Part shown: positions 7,824 to 16,540 of the stretch, piece by piece
How the letters are laid out: every line of letters starts with the position of its first letter
How positions within the stretch are numbered: the stretch's first letter is position 1
Source: Alistipes sp.
Lineage (GTDB): Bacteria > Bacillota > Clostridia > Oscillospirales > Ruminococcaceae
Reading direction: 5' to 3'
DNA: 64,000 nucleotides
Assembly: GCA_023667265.1 (NCBI GenBank)
Contig: JAMPAJ010000001.1
Coordinates: 1,417,151-1,481,150, forward strand
Translations under genes and position numbers: made by a program
Notes under the pieces: generated by a model
What the model was told of the DNA's origin: nothing
Databases searched by the model: none
What the model saw: only the letters and a program-made list of their open reading frames with translations

Positions 7824-8330
7824 CTAAATCGCCAGTATTCCTGCCATAACGCCGAAAAGCAGACCTGCCGACGTGTAAAGCTTTCCCTTTTTTGCAAGCA
7901 GGTCATTCTGCATATTCCTCAGCCGCTCGGCTTCGCGCTCAAGAGCTTTTATGGAATTAAGCTGACTTTCCTTGTCTCCGGAACCTAAAATTCTCCCCAG
8001 CTCCGTCAGCACCTCCTTTTCAGATTCCGCCAGCTCACGGCTTTCTTGAACAGCGGAGTTCCAGCGGCTGTGGAAATTTTCGCCGGCTGTATAGCTGTCC
8101 GGCAGTTCTGATATGAAGCTTACATCGTGCAGAATATTCTCGCATTTTATGCGCCGGCAGACAGTGTAGACATCGTCCTCGCGGCTGCCGACCCAATAGC
8201 CGACACTGCCCAGAAGATGCTGGATATCCGAAAGCCGCCTGCATCCGCGGCGAAGCTTGTCTGCCATTGCACCGCCTATGATTCCCCCAACCGCAGTGAA
8301 AATCACCGCTGCCGCCAGTCTAAGTCCCAT
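7824..8330 (-). CDS. spoIIIAB: Stage III sporulation protein AB
   Basis: A 168-residue membrane protein with N- and C-terminal hydrophobic segments (LRLAAAVIFTAVGGIIGG and LYTSAGLLFGVMAGILAI) flanking a helical domain that resembles type II secretion F-domain proteins. The conserved SELPDSYTAGENFHSRW and LGRILGSGDKESQ are visible. The start at 8330 (MGLRLA) gives an 11-nt overlap with spoIIIAA. A longer frame would run deep into that gene. Confidence 0.93.
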   Translation of the reverse strand: MGLRLAAAVIFTAVGGIIGGAMADKLRRGCRRLSDIQHLLGSVGYWVGSREDDVYTVCRRIKCENILHDVSFISELPDSYTAGENFHSRWNSAVQESRELAESEKEVLTELGRILGSGDKESQLNSIKALEREAERLRNMQNDLLAKKGKLYTSAGLLFGVMAGILAI

Positions 8331-9237
8331 TTTCAAGCCTCCGTATCTCTCGTATGTGTCCAGGATCAGCCGCACCTGACAGCATGACCGCATAGCCAAA
8401 AGCCCCTGAGCCAAGAAGATCTCTCATGAACTCCCGACGCAATATACCTTCCAGTTCTTCACCGTGAGTTGTTGCGCAGAATTTTACGCCGCTGCCGACA
8501 CCCTTGAGAATAGCCTTTGCGTCAGCGTCGGTGGATATCTCGTCGCAGAAAATATAGTCCGGCGAAAGTGCCCGGATCGCAGAAATTATCCCTTTTTCCC
8601 TGGTGCAGCCGCAGATAACATCGGTCAGCACGCCGATGTCGTTTTCAACGCTACCGGAATGAACAGAGGCTATTTCATTTCTTTCGTCGACAAGGACAGT
8701 TTTTCGCCGATTCCCTGTAAGGCGGCATAGATCCCGGAGCAGCGTCGTCTTTCCGGAGTTTACCGCACCGCATATCAACACACCGGCATTTTCGCTGTTT
8801 ATAAGCCGGAAAATTTCCCCTCCGCAGTCAAAAACACACCTGGCTATGCGGAAATTCACCCCTGTAACGTCCGTCAGACTTCCGGAATCGTTGTAGCATC
8901 CGGAAAGTCCTGCGCGAATACCTCCTTTCAGCGTGAAGTATCCTTCCCGGAGCTGCTGCGTACAGCTATGCAATGAATAGTGCGCCAGGGACTCTACAGA
9001 ATCGTACAGCTCTCGTGCCGTGACTCTGACAACATCGCAGTTCTGCCATGCCGCCGTCATTCCAAAGCTTGTCAGGAACATGGTCTTTCCGGGAAAGATC
9101 AGCGCTGCCGGGCGGCCCGCATGAAGCCGTATCTCCGTCAGTCCGGAAAGCTCCATGGGCGAGAGATTACGCATCAGACGGCGTATCCTCTCGGGTAGGT
9201 AATTGTTTATGGTTGTCATGCTTGTCTCTTCCGTCAT
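8320..9237 (-). CDS. spoIIIAA: Stage III sporulation protein AA (secretion-type ATPase)
   Basis: Cytoplasmic ATPase related to type II/IV secretion ATPases, required for the SpoIIIA channel. The 305-residue protein has a Walker A segment ICGAVNSGKTTLLRDL, a Walker B region SPDYIFCDEIST, and the family hallmark VDERNEIAS between them. An in-frame GTG lies 6 nt upstream, but the AGGAGG is adjacent to that GTG and correctly spaced (7 nt) for the ATG at 9237. It is the first gene of the operon. Confidence 0.95.
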   Translation of the reverse strand: MTEETSMTTINNYLPERIRRLMRNLSPMELSGLTEIRLHAGRPAALIFPGKTMFLTSFGMTAAWQNCDVVRVTARELYDSVESLAHYSLHSCTQQLREGYFTLKGGIRAGLSGCYNDSGSLTDVTGVNFRIARCVFDCGGEIFRLINSENAGVLICGAVNSGKTTLLRDLCRLTGNRRKTVLVDERNEIASVHSGSVENDIGVLTDVICGCTREKGIISAIRALSPDYIFCDEISTDADAKAILKGVGSGVKFCATTHGEELEGILRREFMRDLLGSGAFGYAVMLSGAADPGHIREIRRLENGT

Positions 9238-9254
9238 TTTCACTCCTCCTTTTG

Positions 9255-9285
9255 TAAATCATATTCAAAGAGGGTGACAAATATG
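9255..9285 (-). promoter_or_regulatory. possible sporulation promoter of spoIIIA
   Basis: On the minus strand CATATTT is followed after about 15 nt by ATATGATT, a partial match to a sigma-E style -35/-10 pair. No sigma-A style promoter is seen in the short gap upstream of spoIIIAA. The match is weak and relies on the known sigma-E control of this operon in Bacillus. Confidence 0.3.
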
Positions 9286-9293
9286 AAAGGGCA

Positions 9294-9322
9294 TAAAAAA
9301 ACAGCCCACCGAAGTGAGCTGT
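9294..9322 (-). terminator. Terminator of the sugar ABC operon
   Basis: On the minus strand the stem ACAGCTCAC/GTGGGCTGT (one G-U pair) closes a TTCG tetraloop and is followed by seven Ts. It lies 12 nt after the permease stop and separates this operon from spoIIIAA downstream. Confidence 0.9.
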
Positions 9323-9333
9323 AATTTTTTGAA

Positions 9334-10230
9334 TTATTCCTTTACACCACCAAGTGCAACACCGGCAATGATGAATCTTGAAAGGAAAACGTAAGCAATG
9401 ATGATAGGAACGATGGAGAGAGCGATAGCAAGATAGATACCGCCGTAGTCCTTGATCTTATCAGATGCCTGAAGTCCTGCAACCATCATAGGAAGTGTCT
9501 TCTTGTCCAGATCAACGTTGATGAGGATCATGTTAGGTGTATAGTAGTTGTTCCAGCTTGCAATGAAAGCGAAGATCGCCTGTACAGCGATAGCCGGCTT
9601 CATCATGGGAATAGCGATAGAAACAAATGTTCTGAACTCGCCGCATCCGTCAATACGAGCAGCCTCAACAATGTCCAGAGGGAAGGATGACTTCATATAC
9701 GAACGCATGAAGTATACTACCGCCGGAGCCGCAACCGCAGGTATGATAAGGGGCCAGTATGTATTTGTAAGGTGAATATCGCTCATGAATGATACGAAAC
9801 CAGCAGACGTAACCTGAACAGGAACCATCATTACAAGGAGGATAATTGAGTAGGAAACCTCTTTAAGCTTGAAGTCGTAAACATGACAGCCATATGCAGT
9901 CATAGCTGAGAAGAACACTGTCAGAACTGTACAGCAGCAAGTAATGAAAATACTATTCTTATAGCCGTGAAGTGCATTATAAACAGCCTTAAGCTCGGCA
10001 GTATCAGTGAGATACTTCATATTCTTTACAATATTTGTACCGGGAATAAGACTCAGACTATTTGCAATATCCGCATGAGAACGTGTTGCATTTACGATCA
10101 GGATATAAATCGGAATCAGACAGATAAGAGTCAGGAAAACAAACCAGATAAACAGGATAGTTGACTTGATCTTAATTTTGGCTGAATAATTGCTCTTAGG
10201 TTCTCCATATACGTTGTCCATTTTGCTCAT
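9334..10230 (-). CDS. Carbohydrate ABC transporter permease (MalG type)
   Basis: Inner-membrane permease of a CUT1 sugar importer. The 298-residue protein has six predicted membrane segments, starting with STILFIWFVFLTLICLIPIYI, and the cytoplasmic EAA loop EAARIDGCGEFRTFVSIAIP, which contacts the ATPase. It overlaps the other permease gene by 4 nt (ATGA). No ATPase gene is in the operon, so a shared MsmX-type ATPase encoded elsewhere is likely. The sugar cannot be read from the sequence; oligosaccharides are plausible given the nearby plant-cell-wall enzymes. Confidence 0.92.
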   Translation of the reverse strand: MSKMDNVYGEPKSNYSAKIKIKSTILFIWFVFLTLICLIPIYILIVNATRSHADIANSLSLIPGTNIVKNMKYLTDTAELKAVYNALHGYKNSIFITCCCTVLTVFFSAMTAYGCHVYDFKLKEVSYSIILLVMMVPVQVTSAGFVSFMSDIHLTNTYWPLIIPAVAAPAVVYFMRSYMKSSFPLDIVEAARIDGCGEFRTFVSIAIPMMKPAIAVQAIFAFIASWNNYYTPNMILINVDLDKKTLPMMVAGLQASDKIKDYGGIYLAIALSIVPIIIAYVFLSRFIIAGVALGGVKE

Positions 10231-11294
10231 ATTGAAAAACCTCCAAACTGCTTAGATTCCTTTTTAAGCTGCTTAGCGATCTTCTTTCTCTGCTTCTTCT
10301 TAGCGATCTCGTCCTTATCACGAGTGATATAGAGAGCGATGAGACCAAGAACAAGAGTAATGAAGAACAGAAGAACTGAAGCAGCGCCAGCGTAACCGAT
10401 CTTATTGTTGGGGCCGGTTGCGTGGAAATACTGGTAAATCATAACCGCCATAGTCTTTACATCAGGATCGGGCTGACCGCCTGCTGCGTGATACAGGAAA
10501 GGCATATCGAACATCTGGAGACCACCGATCATAGATGTGATCATTGTATAAGCCATAATAGGTGTAAGGAGGGGCAGAGTAATCTTTCTGAAAACCTGTC
10601 CGGAAGTTGCGCCGTCGATGCTTGCAGCCTCGAAAAGCGATGGGTTGATACCCTGGATACCAGACATAAGCATGATCATGGTATTACCGAACCACATCCA
10701 TGTCTGGATAAACATGATTACACCACGGCTCTGCCATACGCCATTTACGAACTTGACAGTTTCGTATGTAGTAAGACCAGTCGCTTCAACATAGTTTGAC
10801 TTAATAAGTCCTAATTTTGCTAAAATCAGGTTTACAGCGCCGGGAACACTGTCGGACTCACCCATGAGCTGGATGAAGAGAACAGCTACGGAAGCCGCTG
10901 TAATGATGTTGGGCAGGTACATAACGATCTTGAAGAAGCCCTTGCCCGGAATCTTCAGATTAGCCTCTGTGAACCATACTGCCAGTGAAAGTGATAATGC
11001 GATCTGGGGAATGAAGTTGCCTATCCAGAGGATAAACGTATTGCCCAGAGACTTAACAAATTCATCGTGAATAGCATCTTCACGGAATCCGCCGCCGAAG
11101 AGAATATGGCTGTAGTTTTCAAATCCGACGAACTCGTCGGGTTTGTTAGCATTACCCTGGAAGCTGACAATAAAAGTGTTTATAAGAGGATATAATTGGA
11201 AAAAGAAATAAACAAGAAAAAACGGCAAAATAAACAGATAGCCGTATTTTGCATAGCTGATTGACTTAATGCGTTTCTGTGCAGCTGATGCCAT
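10227..11294 (-). CDS. Carbohydrate ABC transporter permease (MalF type)
   Basis: Partner permease of the CUT1 importer. The start at 11294 (MASAAQKRI) is preceded by GAGAGGG and gives 355 residues, avoiding an unlikely 26-residue extension. A membrane segment GYLFILPFFLVYFFFQLYP follows the N-terminus. The EAA loop is EAASIDGATSGQVFRKITLP, and the C-terminus is a Lys-rich cytoplasmic tail. A long hairpin lies between this gene and the binding-protein gene. Confidence 0.92.
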   Translation of the reverse strand: MASAAQKRIKSISYAKYGYLFILPFFLVYFFFQLYPLINTFIVSFQGNANKPDEFVGFENYSHILFGGGFREDAIHDEFVKSLGNTFILWIGNFIPQIALSLSLAVWFTEANLKIPGKGFFKIVMYLPNIITAASVAVLFIQLMGESDSVPGAVNLILAKLGLIKSNYVEATGLTTYETVKFVNGVWQSRGVIMFIQTWMWFGNTMIMLMSGIQGINPSLFEAASIDGATSGQVFRKITLPLLTPIMAYTMITSMIGGLQMFDMPFLYHAAGGQPDPDVKTMAVMIYQYFHATGPNNKIGYAGAASVLLFFITLVLGLIALYITRDKDEIAKKKQRKKIAKQLKKESKQFGGFSI

Positions 11295-11358
11295 AACACA
11301 CACCCTCTCGGTTTTTGAAATGAACTCAGCGGATGAGCTGAGTATAAACAAATATACA

Positions 11359-11388
11359 CCTACGGAATACACAGAAGTATTCCGTAGG
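11359..11388 (-). other. 12-bp intergenic hairpin in sugar operon
   Basis: A perfect inverted repeat CCTACGGAATAC/GTATTCCGTAGG with a 6-nt loop lies between the binding-protein gene and the permeases. No strong U-run follows. Such hairpins commonly stabilise the upstream mRNA or attenuate, keeping the binding protein more abundant than the permeases. Confidence 0.7.
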
Positions 11389-11430
11389 GTATAATGCTAT
11401 TTAGTTATTCTGACGAATCGTTGATTGCAA

Positions 11431-12918
11431 TTATTCAATGTCGATTGTCATGATGTGTGCAGCAACATCTGTCTTGAATCTGTTAACTGTATCATCCCAA
11501 GACTTGCCGCCCATGAGGTACTCTTCCTTAACAGCTGTTACGAAGTCAGTCTTAACTGTTGCATCGTACTCTGTGATAAGACCGTTGAAGTTGATCTGCT
11601 CAACGTTGGAAGCCAGCTCTGCGAAGTAGTTCTGACCATCCTTGAAGTTGCCGGAGATATCCTGGTTAGTTACTGTGTTAGCAGCGATGATCTCATCCAT
11701 TACAGCCTTGTTGTTTACGAACTCAGGCTTGTTAACAGCGTACTCCTTCATCTGAGCGTCGTCGCCAGCAGCAGAAAGGATGAAGTCACGGCACTCGTTA
11801 CCGTTGTCTGTATCAGCGTTAGCAACGAGCCATGTACCGCCCCAGTAGAATGCCTGAGGACCCTGACATACGTTCCACTTACTATACTGGTCTCCGCCTA
11901 CGCCGCCAGCAGCATCGAGGAAGAATCCGCCGAAGCCCCATGTAGATACGAAGTAACCCATTGTTGAGCCCTGTACACCGGAAGCTGTCCACTCGTTAGA
12001 CCACTGGTCGTTCTTTGTGATACCGCCCATATCCCAGAGCTCCTTAGCTGTATCAGCGAACTCCTTGCAGAAGTCGTCGATCTGAAGCTTGTTGTCCTTA
12101 ACCCAAGGAGTTGTACGACCGCAAGCGTAAACCTGCCACATACCACCGAGAGTATCGCCGAGAGCAACTGTGCCGCTTGTAGCGTCGGAAACTGTCTTAG
12201 CAGCCTCTGTGAACTTAGCCCAGTCGCCAACCTTCTCCTGCATCTCAGCAGGTGATGTAACGCCGAGGTACTCCTCAGCAAGGTCAGCTCTGTAAGCGAA
12301 GCCGCCTGCTGCAGCCTGCCATGAAACGCCCTTCAGCTCGCCGGATGTAGACTTACCGATCTCCTTTGTGTAGCTGTAAGCGTTGGAGAAGTCAGCATCG
12401 GAAAGACCGAGCTTGGAGAGAGGAAGTGTTCTTGCATCGTCGTTGATGAACTTGAGAGCCCAGTCAGCCTCTACGAAGAATACGTCGATGTCTGTACCAT
12501 CGTTGAAACGCTGGTCATAGTTCTCAGCAGCCTCGCCGCCCTGGCAAGCCATATTCAGGAACTTAACGCCAGCAACCTCGCCGTTCTCGAGCTGCTCTGT
12601 AACCGTCTCATAGTCAAGACCCTTCCACTGAGCGATGAGCTTAGGAGCATCGTTAGCATCCCAAGCAGCAACTACGAACTCAGCGCCGCCCTGTCCAACA
12701 GAAGCGTCAACCTCGCCTGTAGAAGCTGCATCGTCGGGTGTAGAAGCATCGTCAGATGTAGAATCGTCGGGTGTGGAAGCGTCATCTGCTGTAGATGATG
12801 ACTCAGGTGTTGATGATGATGATGATGAGCTGGACTCATCCTCGCCGCATCCAACAAATGCTGTTGCAGCCATAGCAAGAGTAGCAACTAATGCTAAAGT
12901 CTTCTTAAGTGTGTTCAT
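11431..12918 (-). CDS. Extracellular solute-binding lipoprotein of sugar ABC importer
   Basis: Family-1 (MalE-like) binding protein that captures a carbohydrate at the cell surface for the two downstream permeases. The 495-residue protein has a lipoprotein signal ending in FVGC (Cys24) and an acidic Ser/Thr/Asp linker of about 45 residues. The mature domain begins around VVAAWDANDAPKLIAQWK. A strong AAGGAGG precedes the ATG. Upstream is a roughly 300-nt structured leader with its own promoter. The ligand is unknown. Confidence 0.92.
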   Translation of the reverse strand: MNTLKKTLALVATLAMAATAFVGCGEDESSSSSSSSTPESSSTADDASTPDDSTSDDASTPDDAASTGEVDASVGQGGAEFVVAAWDANDAPKLIAQWKGLDYETVTEQLENGEVAGVKFLNMACQGGEAAENYDQRFNDGTDIDVFFVEADWALKFINDDARTLPLSKLGLSDADFSNAYSYTKEIGKSTSGELKGVSWQAAAGGFAYRADLAEEYLGVTSPAEMQEKVGDWAKFTEAAKTVSDATSGTVALGDTLGGMWQVYACGRTTPWVKDNKLQIDDFCKEFADTAKELWDMGGITKNDQWSNEWTASGVQGSTMGYFVSTWGFGGFFLDAAGGVGGDQYSKWNVCQGPQAFYWGGTWLVANADTDNGNECRDFILSAAGDDAQMKEYAVNKPEFVNNKAVMDEIIAANTVTNQDISGNFKDGQNYFAELASNVEQINFNGLITEYDATVKTDFVTAVKEEYLMGGKSWDDTVNRFKTDVAAHIMTIDIE

Positions 12919-12941
12919 TGGTTTTTTCCTCCTTAAATATG

Positions 12942-12960
12942 TATTATGCCTGCAGCATAA
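12942..12960 (-). other. Hairpin before binding-protein ribosome site
   Basis: Inverted repeat ATTATGC/GCATAAT with a 5-nt loop, ending about 10 nt upstream of the AAGGAGG of the binding-protein gene. It could sequester or expose the ribosome site, or be a 5' stabiliser. Confidence 0.5.
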
Positions 12961-13277
12961 TAGTGAAAAAAGTGTGTTGACGGTCTCCTTTCGGGATCCG
13001 CCCGAGTCGACGAATGTCCTCGCCGAAGCTCATGCTTCACGTCCATTCACCGTCTTGTCCAAAGTGGACTATTACAAGACTTTCGTCTCTGTAATGCTTT
13101 GGAGCTTTGCGTCCACAGAATATATCCGACTACGGAAGTTACCGCCTGACCACAGCCCTGGCTCCGTATGCTACTCTCTCCGCAAGGCGTACCCTATATA
13201 AAGAGAGCCTTGTTGCTTTTTGGGAGCCTACCCGCTGCGTGAGTGCATACATTCCTTCGTAAACGCATTGCTTTTGT
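12961..13277 (-). ncRNA. Candidate large structured leader/non-coding RNA
   Basis: Between a strong promoter and the binding-protein gene, the minus strand has no plausible ORF but dense nested inverted repeats. GACGGT/ACCGTC encloses 13 of these: for example GAATG/CATTC and a GAAGC/GCTTC hairpin. Further 5', AUUACA-G-AGAC pairs with GUCU-UGUAAU around a GAAA tetraloop, GGAGC pairs with GCUCC across ~60 nt, and CUCUCU pairs with AGAGAG. The family was not identified. Size and compactness recall large Firmicute RNAs such as raiA, but that is a guess. It could be a cis-acting leader or a processed RNA. Confidence 0.6.
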
Positions 13278-13283
13278 ATTAAC

Positions 13284-13312
13284 ACTATAACCTATTTTCG
13301 GTCTAAAGTCAA
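13284..13312 (-). promoter_or_regulatory. Promoter of leader RNA and sugar operon
   Basis: On the minus strand TTGACT (13307-13312), 17 nt, then TATAGT (13284-13289). Transcription would start near 13277. From here to 13619 the sequence is AT-rich and shows no gene, only a small TGACAA/TTGTCA hairpin near 13491. Confidence 0.85.
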
Positions 13313-13619
13313 TGCTTTGAGCAGTTCTTTAATATTTTTTGAGCACTTAGTACATTTTCAACACGAATTTTTTGTTGGTTTTCACATATTATTTGCCCAA
13401 CTTTTCCAAAAGGTTACAAATTGGTAACTGACCATATTTGCCCCATTTTCACATATATGGCTCTGTATATTTATACCATTTCACCAAGAGTGACAAACAA
13501 TTGTCAATTTCTGACATTGGTTTTTGTGTAACATTAATATCATATTTGCCGATTTGCTGTTATTTTTCAGCTTTTTCGGCTTTTACTGCCGATTCGTGAA
13601 TCTGCACAATTTCTCTGTT

Positions 13620-15737
13620 TCAATTGAAGCTCACGGAATTTTCGGCGTATTTCATGAGAATACAGCTCGCGTCCGATGCGTCTATCCTGCCGTTGCCGTC
13701 ATAATCCGCATAATCCTCCACAGCCTTTGGCAGCGTTCCGCTGCCGCCTGTTGAAATATCTGAATAATGTACAAGAACAAAGCCTGCGTCGGAGGCGTCC
13801 ACCTTGCCATTCAGGTCAACATCACCCGGCTGGACCTCCGTTCCGGCAGAAATAAAGCTTCGTTCCGTAAAGCTTGCGAAATCCGTAGTCGCTCTTACGA
13901 CCTCCAGCCCTGTTATCTCCAGAGGCTCGGTGTACAGCTCAAAATCGCCGCCGTTAACAGAATAATAAACTGCCGAGCCGTCCTTCACTGAAAGTTCGAG
14001 CCGCTCGTTCTCCGGAACAAACCCGGTCGGCTGAGAAAAATCCACCGTATCCGCAGGATTCGCCAGCACCTTTACCGGAATATTTCCCACAGCCATGGTC
14101 AGATCGCCAAGGCTGAAGAGCTGCTTATACATATTAAAGGATTCCTCCGCCTTTTCCAGCAGATCAGTCTCATCAGGATAAATGCCGTCGAAAAGCTCGG
14201 TTTCAAGCTGATCCAAGATCGAATTTTTATCCTCATCCGAGAAAACATAGTCCAACTCTGTAACATCGCTCCAGTCGCTGCCGTCAGAGCTGTAAAAGCT
14301 CTCGCCTGCCGCCGTATACTGCCGTATCTGATCACGGCTGCTGTATACGCCAAGAGGGAACTCCTCATCCTCCATCTCCACAGCCATAGCAGCCTCCACC
14401 GGAATAACAAAGGGATCTTTCTCGTTCATCGCCCTGACAACGACCGAAAAGCTGCCCTCTGGTATCAGTACGTCCGAGCTCAAGGGAACTGTGATATACC
14501 CCGAGGTTTCGGAGGTATACGCCGTTTCTGCCGAAGCTGTTCCGGAAGTCGGATCGCCGATGTCCGTAAGCCCGGAATAAATGGTTATGCCGTATTCCGT
14601 ACCCGGAGACGTGGCGTAGATGCTGACAGCCTCCGCCTGTACAGCCTCCTCCGTATAGAAAATATTCGCCATGTAGGAAGCGCCCTGCTCATCGCCCTCG
14701 TCATATGCTGACATTGACTGGGACGGATAGTGCGTGTCATGGTGGAAATTTATGGTGTACTCCTCGTTGTCCTCCAACAGAAACGCAGTAAACTCGCATA
14801 GAGAACGGTCGTCATAGGATATCCACAGATAGCCGTTATCGAAAGAATCCTCTCCCCAGCTGTTCTTCACCAGCCACGCTCCGTCAAAATCAGCCGGCTT
14901 GACGAAATTTTCCTTTGGAAAGCTGTCGTCCCAGCCAACAATGGTAACGGAATGGCTTGCAAATCTCGGCTTTCTCTCACTTCTGCTGGAATTGAACTCG
15001 CTGGAGTAGCAATGACTGACGTCCGGCTGAAAGGACACTGCCACGCCGTATCCGCCGTAAACCAGCTCCTTCACCTTGCAGTTGACATCCTCAAGGTCGC
15101 TCCGGTCGTCCTCATAGTCGAAGAAAAGCGCGTCGGACATATGATAGTCGCTCATGTACTTTACTTCTTCAAGGGACGCAGTGCTGCCGAAGATCTTCAT
15201 ATCTCCGTACGGCATCCGGCTCTCCTTGACAGGTCCTACCCACTGCGACCATAAATTAGCCGCCATAAAGGCGTTTCCGCCCATGTTAAGTATCTCCGAA
15301 ACCTCACTGCCGCTGCGGTCTATCTGATCTGCGCCGTAATATGTAAAGAATGCCGTATGATACTCCGAAAGGTCGATCTGCGGCTGATATTTTATAAGAC
15401 TCGTCTCTGCGCTTGCCGCCGACGACTGCGCCCAGCAGGTTCCCTCGCTTCCCTGATCTTTTACCGGAGTTACGCCGTTAATATCCCGGAGGTCGAATTT
15501 ATCCGGAAGCTCCTGTTCACTGTAGTTCACTGAAACTCCGCCTATCTCCGGCATCAGCGCAATGCCCTCGCTGCCGTTCTCATCGCTGTAGCTCACATGA
15601 ACCGGCGCAAAGGAAAAGCCGCTGCTGTAGGCTTCTTTTTTTACCCCGGCTTCCCCGATCGCCGCCGAGGAATACAGAGGAAAAACTGCCGACGCCGCAA
15701 AAGCACCGGCAGCGATAAATGCTCCTGTTTTCTTCAT
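13620..15737 (-). CDS. Secreted papain-like (C1) protease with dockerin
   Basis: Secreted cysteine protease predicted to be docked onto a cellulosome. Starting at 15737 (MKKTGAFIAA) gives 705 residues with a signal peptide ending near SSAAIG. The C1 domain has Gln95, Cys101 (GSEGTCWAQSS), His262 (FASHSVTIVGW) and Asn292 (LVKNSWG). A beta-rich region resembling the lectin-like domain found behind bacterial C1 peptidases follows (about 325-470). After a linker comes a type-I-like dockerin with two Ca-binding repeats, DVDLNGKVDASDAG and DYDGNGRIDASDAS. An upstream in-frame extension lacks a signal and overlaps ydcF, so it was dropped. Confidence 0.9.
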   Translation of the reverse strand: MKKTGAFIAAGAFAASAVFPLYSSAAIGEAGVKKEAYSSGFSFAPVHVSYSDENGSEGIALMPEIGGVSVNYSEQELPDKFDLRDINGVTPVKDQGSEGTCWAQSSAASAETSLIKYQPQIDLSEYHTAFFTYYGADQIDRSGSEVSEILNMGGNAFMAANLWSQWVGPVKESRMPYGDMKIFGSTASLEEVKYMSDYHMSDALFFDYEDDRSDLEDVNCKVKELVYGGYGVAVSFQPDVSHCYSSEFNSSRSERKPRFASHSVTIVGWDDSFPKENFVKPADFDGAWLVKNSWGEDSFDNGYLWISYDDRSLCEFTAFLLEDNEEYTINFHHDTHYPSQSMSAYDEGDEQGASYMANIFYTEEAVQAEAVSIYATSPGTEYGITIYSGLTDIGDPTSGTASAETAYTSETSGYITVPLSSDVLIPEGSFSVVVRAMNEKDPFVIPVEAAMAVEMEDEEFPLGVYSSRDQIRQYTAAGESFYSSDGSDWSDVTELDYVFSDEDKNSILDQLETELFDGIYPDETDLLEKAEESFNMYKQLFSLGDLTMAVGNIPVKVLANPADTVDFSQPTGFVPENERLELSVKDGSAVYYSVNGGDFELYTEPLEITGLEVVRATTDFASFTERSFISAGTEVQPGDVDLNGKVDASDAGFVLVHYSDISTGGSGTLPKAVEDYADYDGNGRIDASDASCILMKYAENSVSFN

Positions 15738-15742
15738 TCCTG

Positions 15743-16537
15743 TCACCTGCTTCCCAAAAACGTATAGTAGGCTATACCAAGCCATTCCCGAACCCAATAG
15801 GTCGGCAGCAGCCACAATGCCGTGGAGGCTGAAATATTGTAGGCACGCAAGCCCTCCTGCCGGGCAAAAATATCTGCCCTCAGCTGGTGATAGCCGTCTG
15901 TGACTATGGTTATATCCGCCGGAAGTCCCTGCTCCTCGATAATAGCCTTTGAAAAGCGGATATTCTCCCGGGTGTCGGTAGACTTGTCCTCCATAATTAT
16001 CCGATCTTCGCTTATACCGCGGCTCACGAGGTAATTCCGCATACACAGAGCCTCGCTTATCTCCTCGTCGCTGCCCTGCCCGCCGGATACGATCACCTTT
16101 ACATCGCCGTTTTCCGCAAGGAATCCGTAAGCCGCATCAAGCCTGCGTCTCAGCATCTGGCTGGGCTGGTCGCCTCGAACCTGACAGCCGAGCACCACAA
16201 GTGTCGTATTGCCGTTTTTCGGTTTATCGTGAATTTCTTTTATCATAAAAGCTGAAATAACTGCGGCAAGAATTATTCCTGCCGCAAATATTCCGATAAC
16301 AGCTATTATAACTGCCTTTCCGATCCCTGTCTGCCACAGCTGAACCGATCGCTCATGTATATATCTTCGGAACAGCAGCGCAATACCGGCGCCCCCGGAA
16401 AACAATGCTCCGAAAACATTGCCGACGCTGACTATCCCGGCTTTCAACGGCAGCAGAAACCATATGAACAATGCAAAAAATAATATTGCTATTACCATAC
16501 TAATTCCTGTTCCCATTCTAATTCCTGTCATTTTCAT
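15743..16537 (-). CDS. YdcF/SanA-type (DUF218) membrane protein
   Basis: A 264-residue protein with three N-terminal membrane segments and a DUF218 domain. The domain begins TTLVVLGCQVRG and contains VIVSGGQGSDE, a DKSTDTREN block and ITIVTDGYHQLRA, the conserved pattern of YdcF/ElyC/SanA proteins. These act in envelope homeostasis; the biochemical activity is unsettled. It ends 5 bp before the protease start and begins 3 bp after the PHP gene, so the three may be co-transcribed. Several near-N-terminal ATGs are possible starts. Confidence 0.85.
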   Translation of the reverse strand: MKMTGIRMGTGISMVIAILFFALFIWFLLPLKAGIVSVGNVFGALFSGGAGIALLFRRYIHERSVQLWQTGIGKAVIIAVIGIFAAGIILAAVISAFMIKEIHDKPKNGNTTLVVLGCQVRGDQPSQMLRRRLDAAYGFLAENGDVKVIVSGGQGSDEEISEALCMRNYLVSRGISEDRIIMEDKSTDTRENIRFSKAIIEEQGLPADITIVTDGYHQLRADIFARQEGLRAYNISASTALWLLPTYWVREWLGIAYYTFLGSR

Positions 16538-16540
16538 ATC

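Noticed and set aside
12635-13201. 188-residue plus-strand ORF across the binding-protein gene start and its leader
   Set aside because: It is antisense to a certain gene and to the candidate RNA; the first half is only the reverse of the Ser/Asp linker, and no ribosome site fits.
15738-16046. 103-residue N-terminal extension of the C1 protease frame
   Set aside because: It overlaps the ydcF gene and would bury the signal peptide; the ATG at 15737 starts a good signal peptide.
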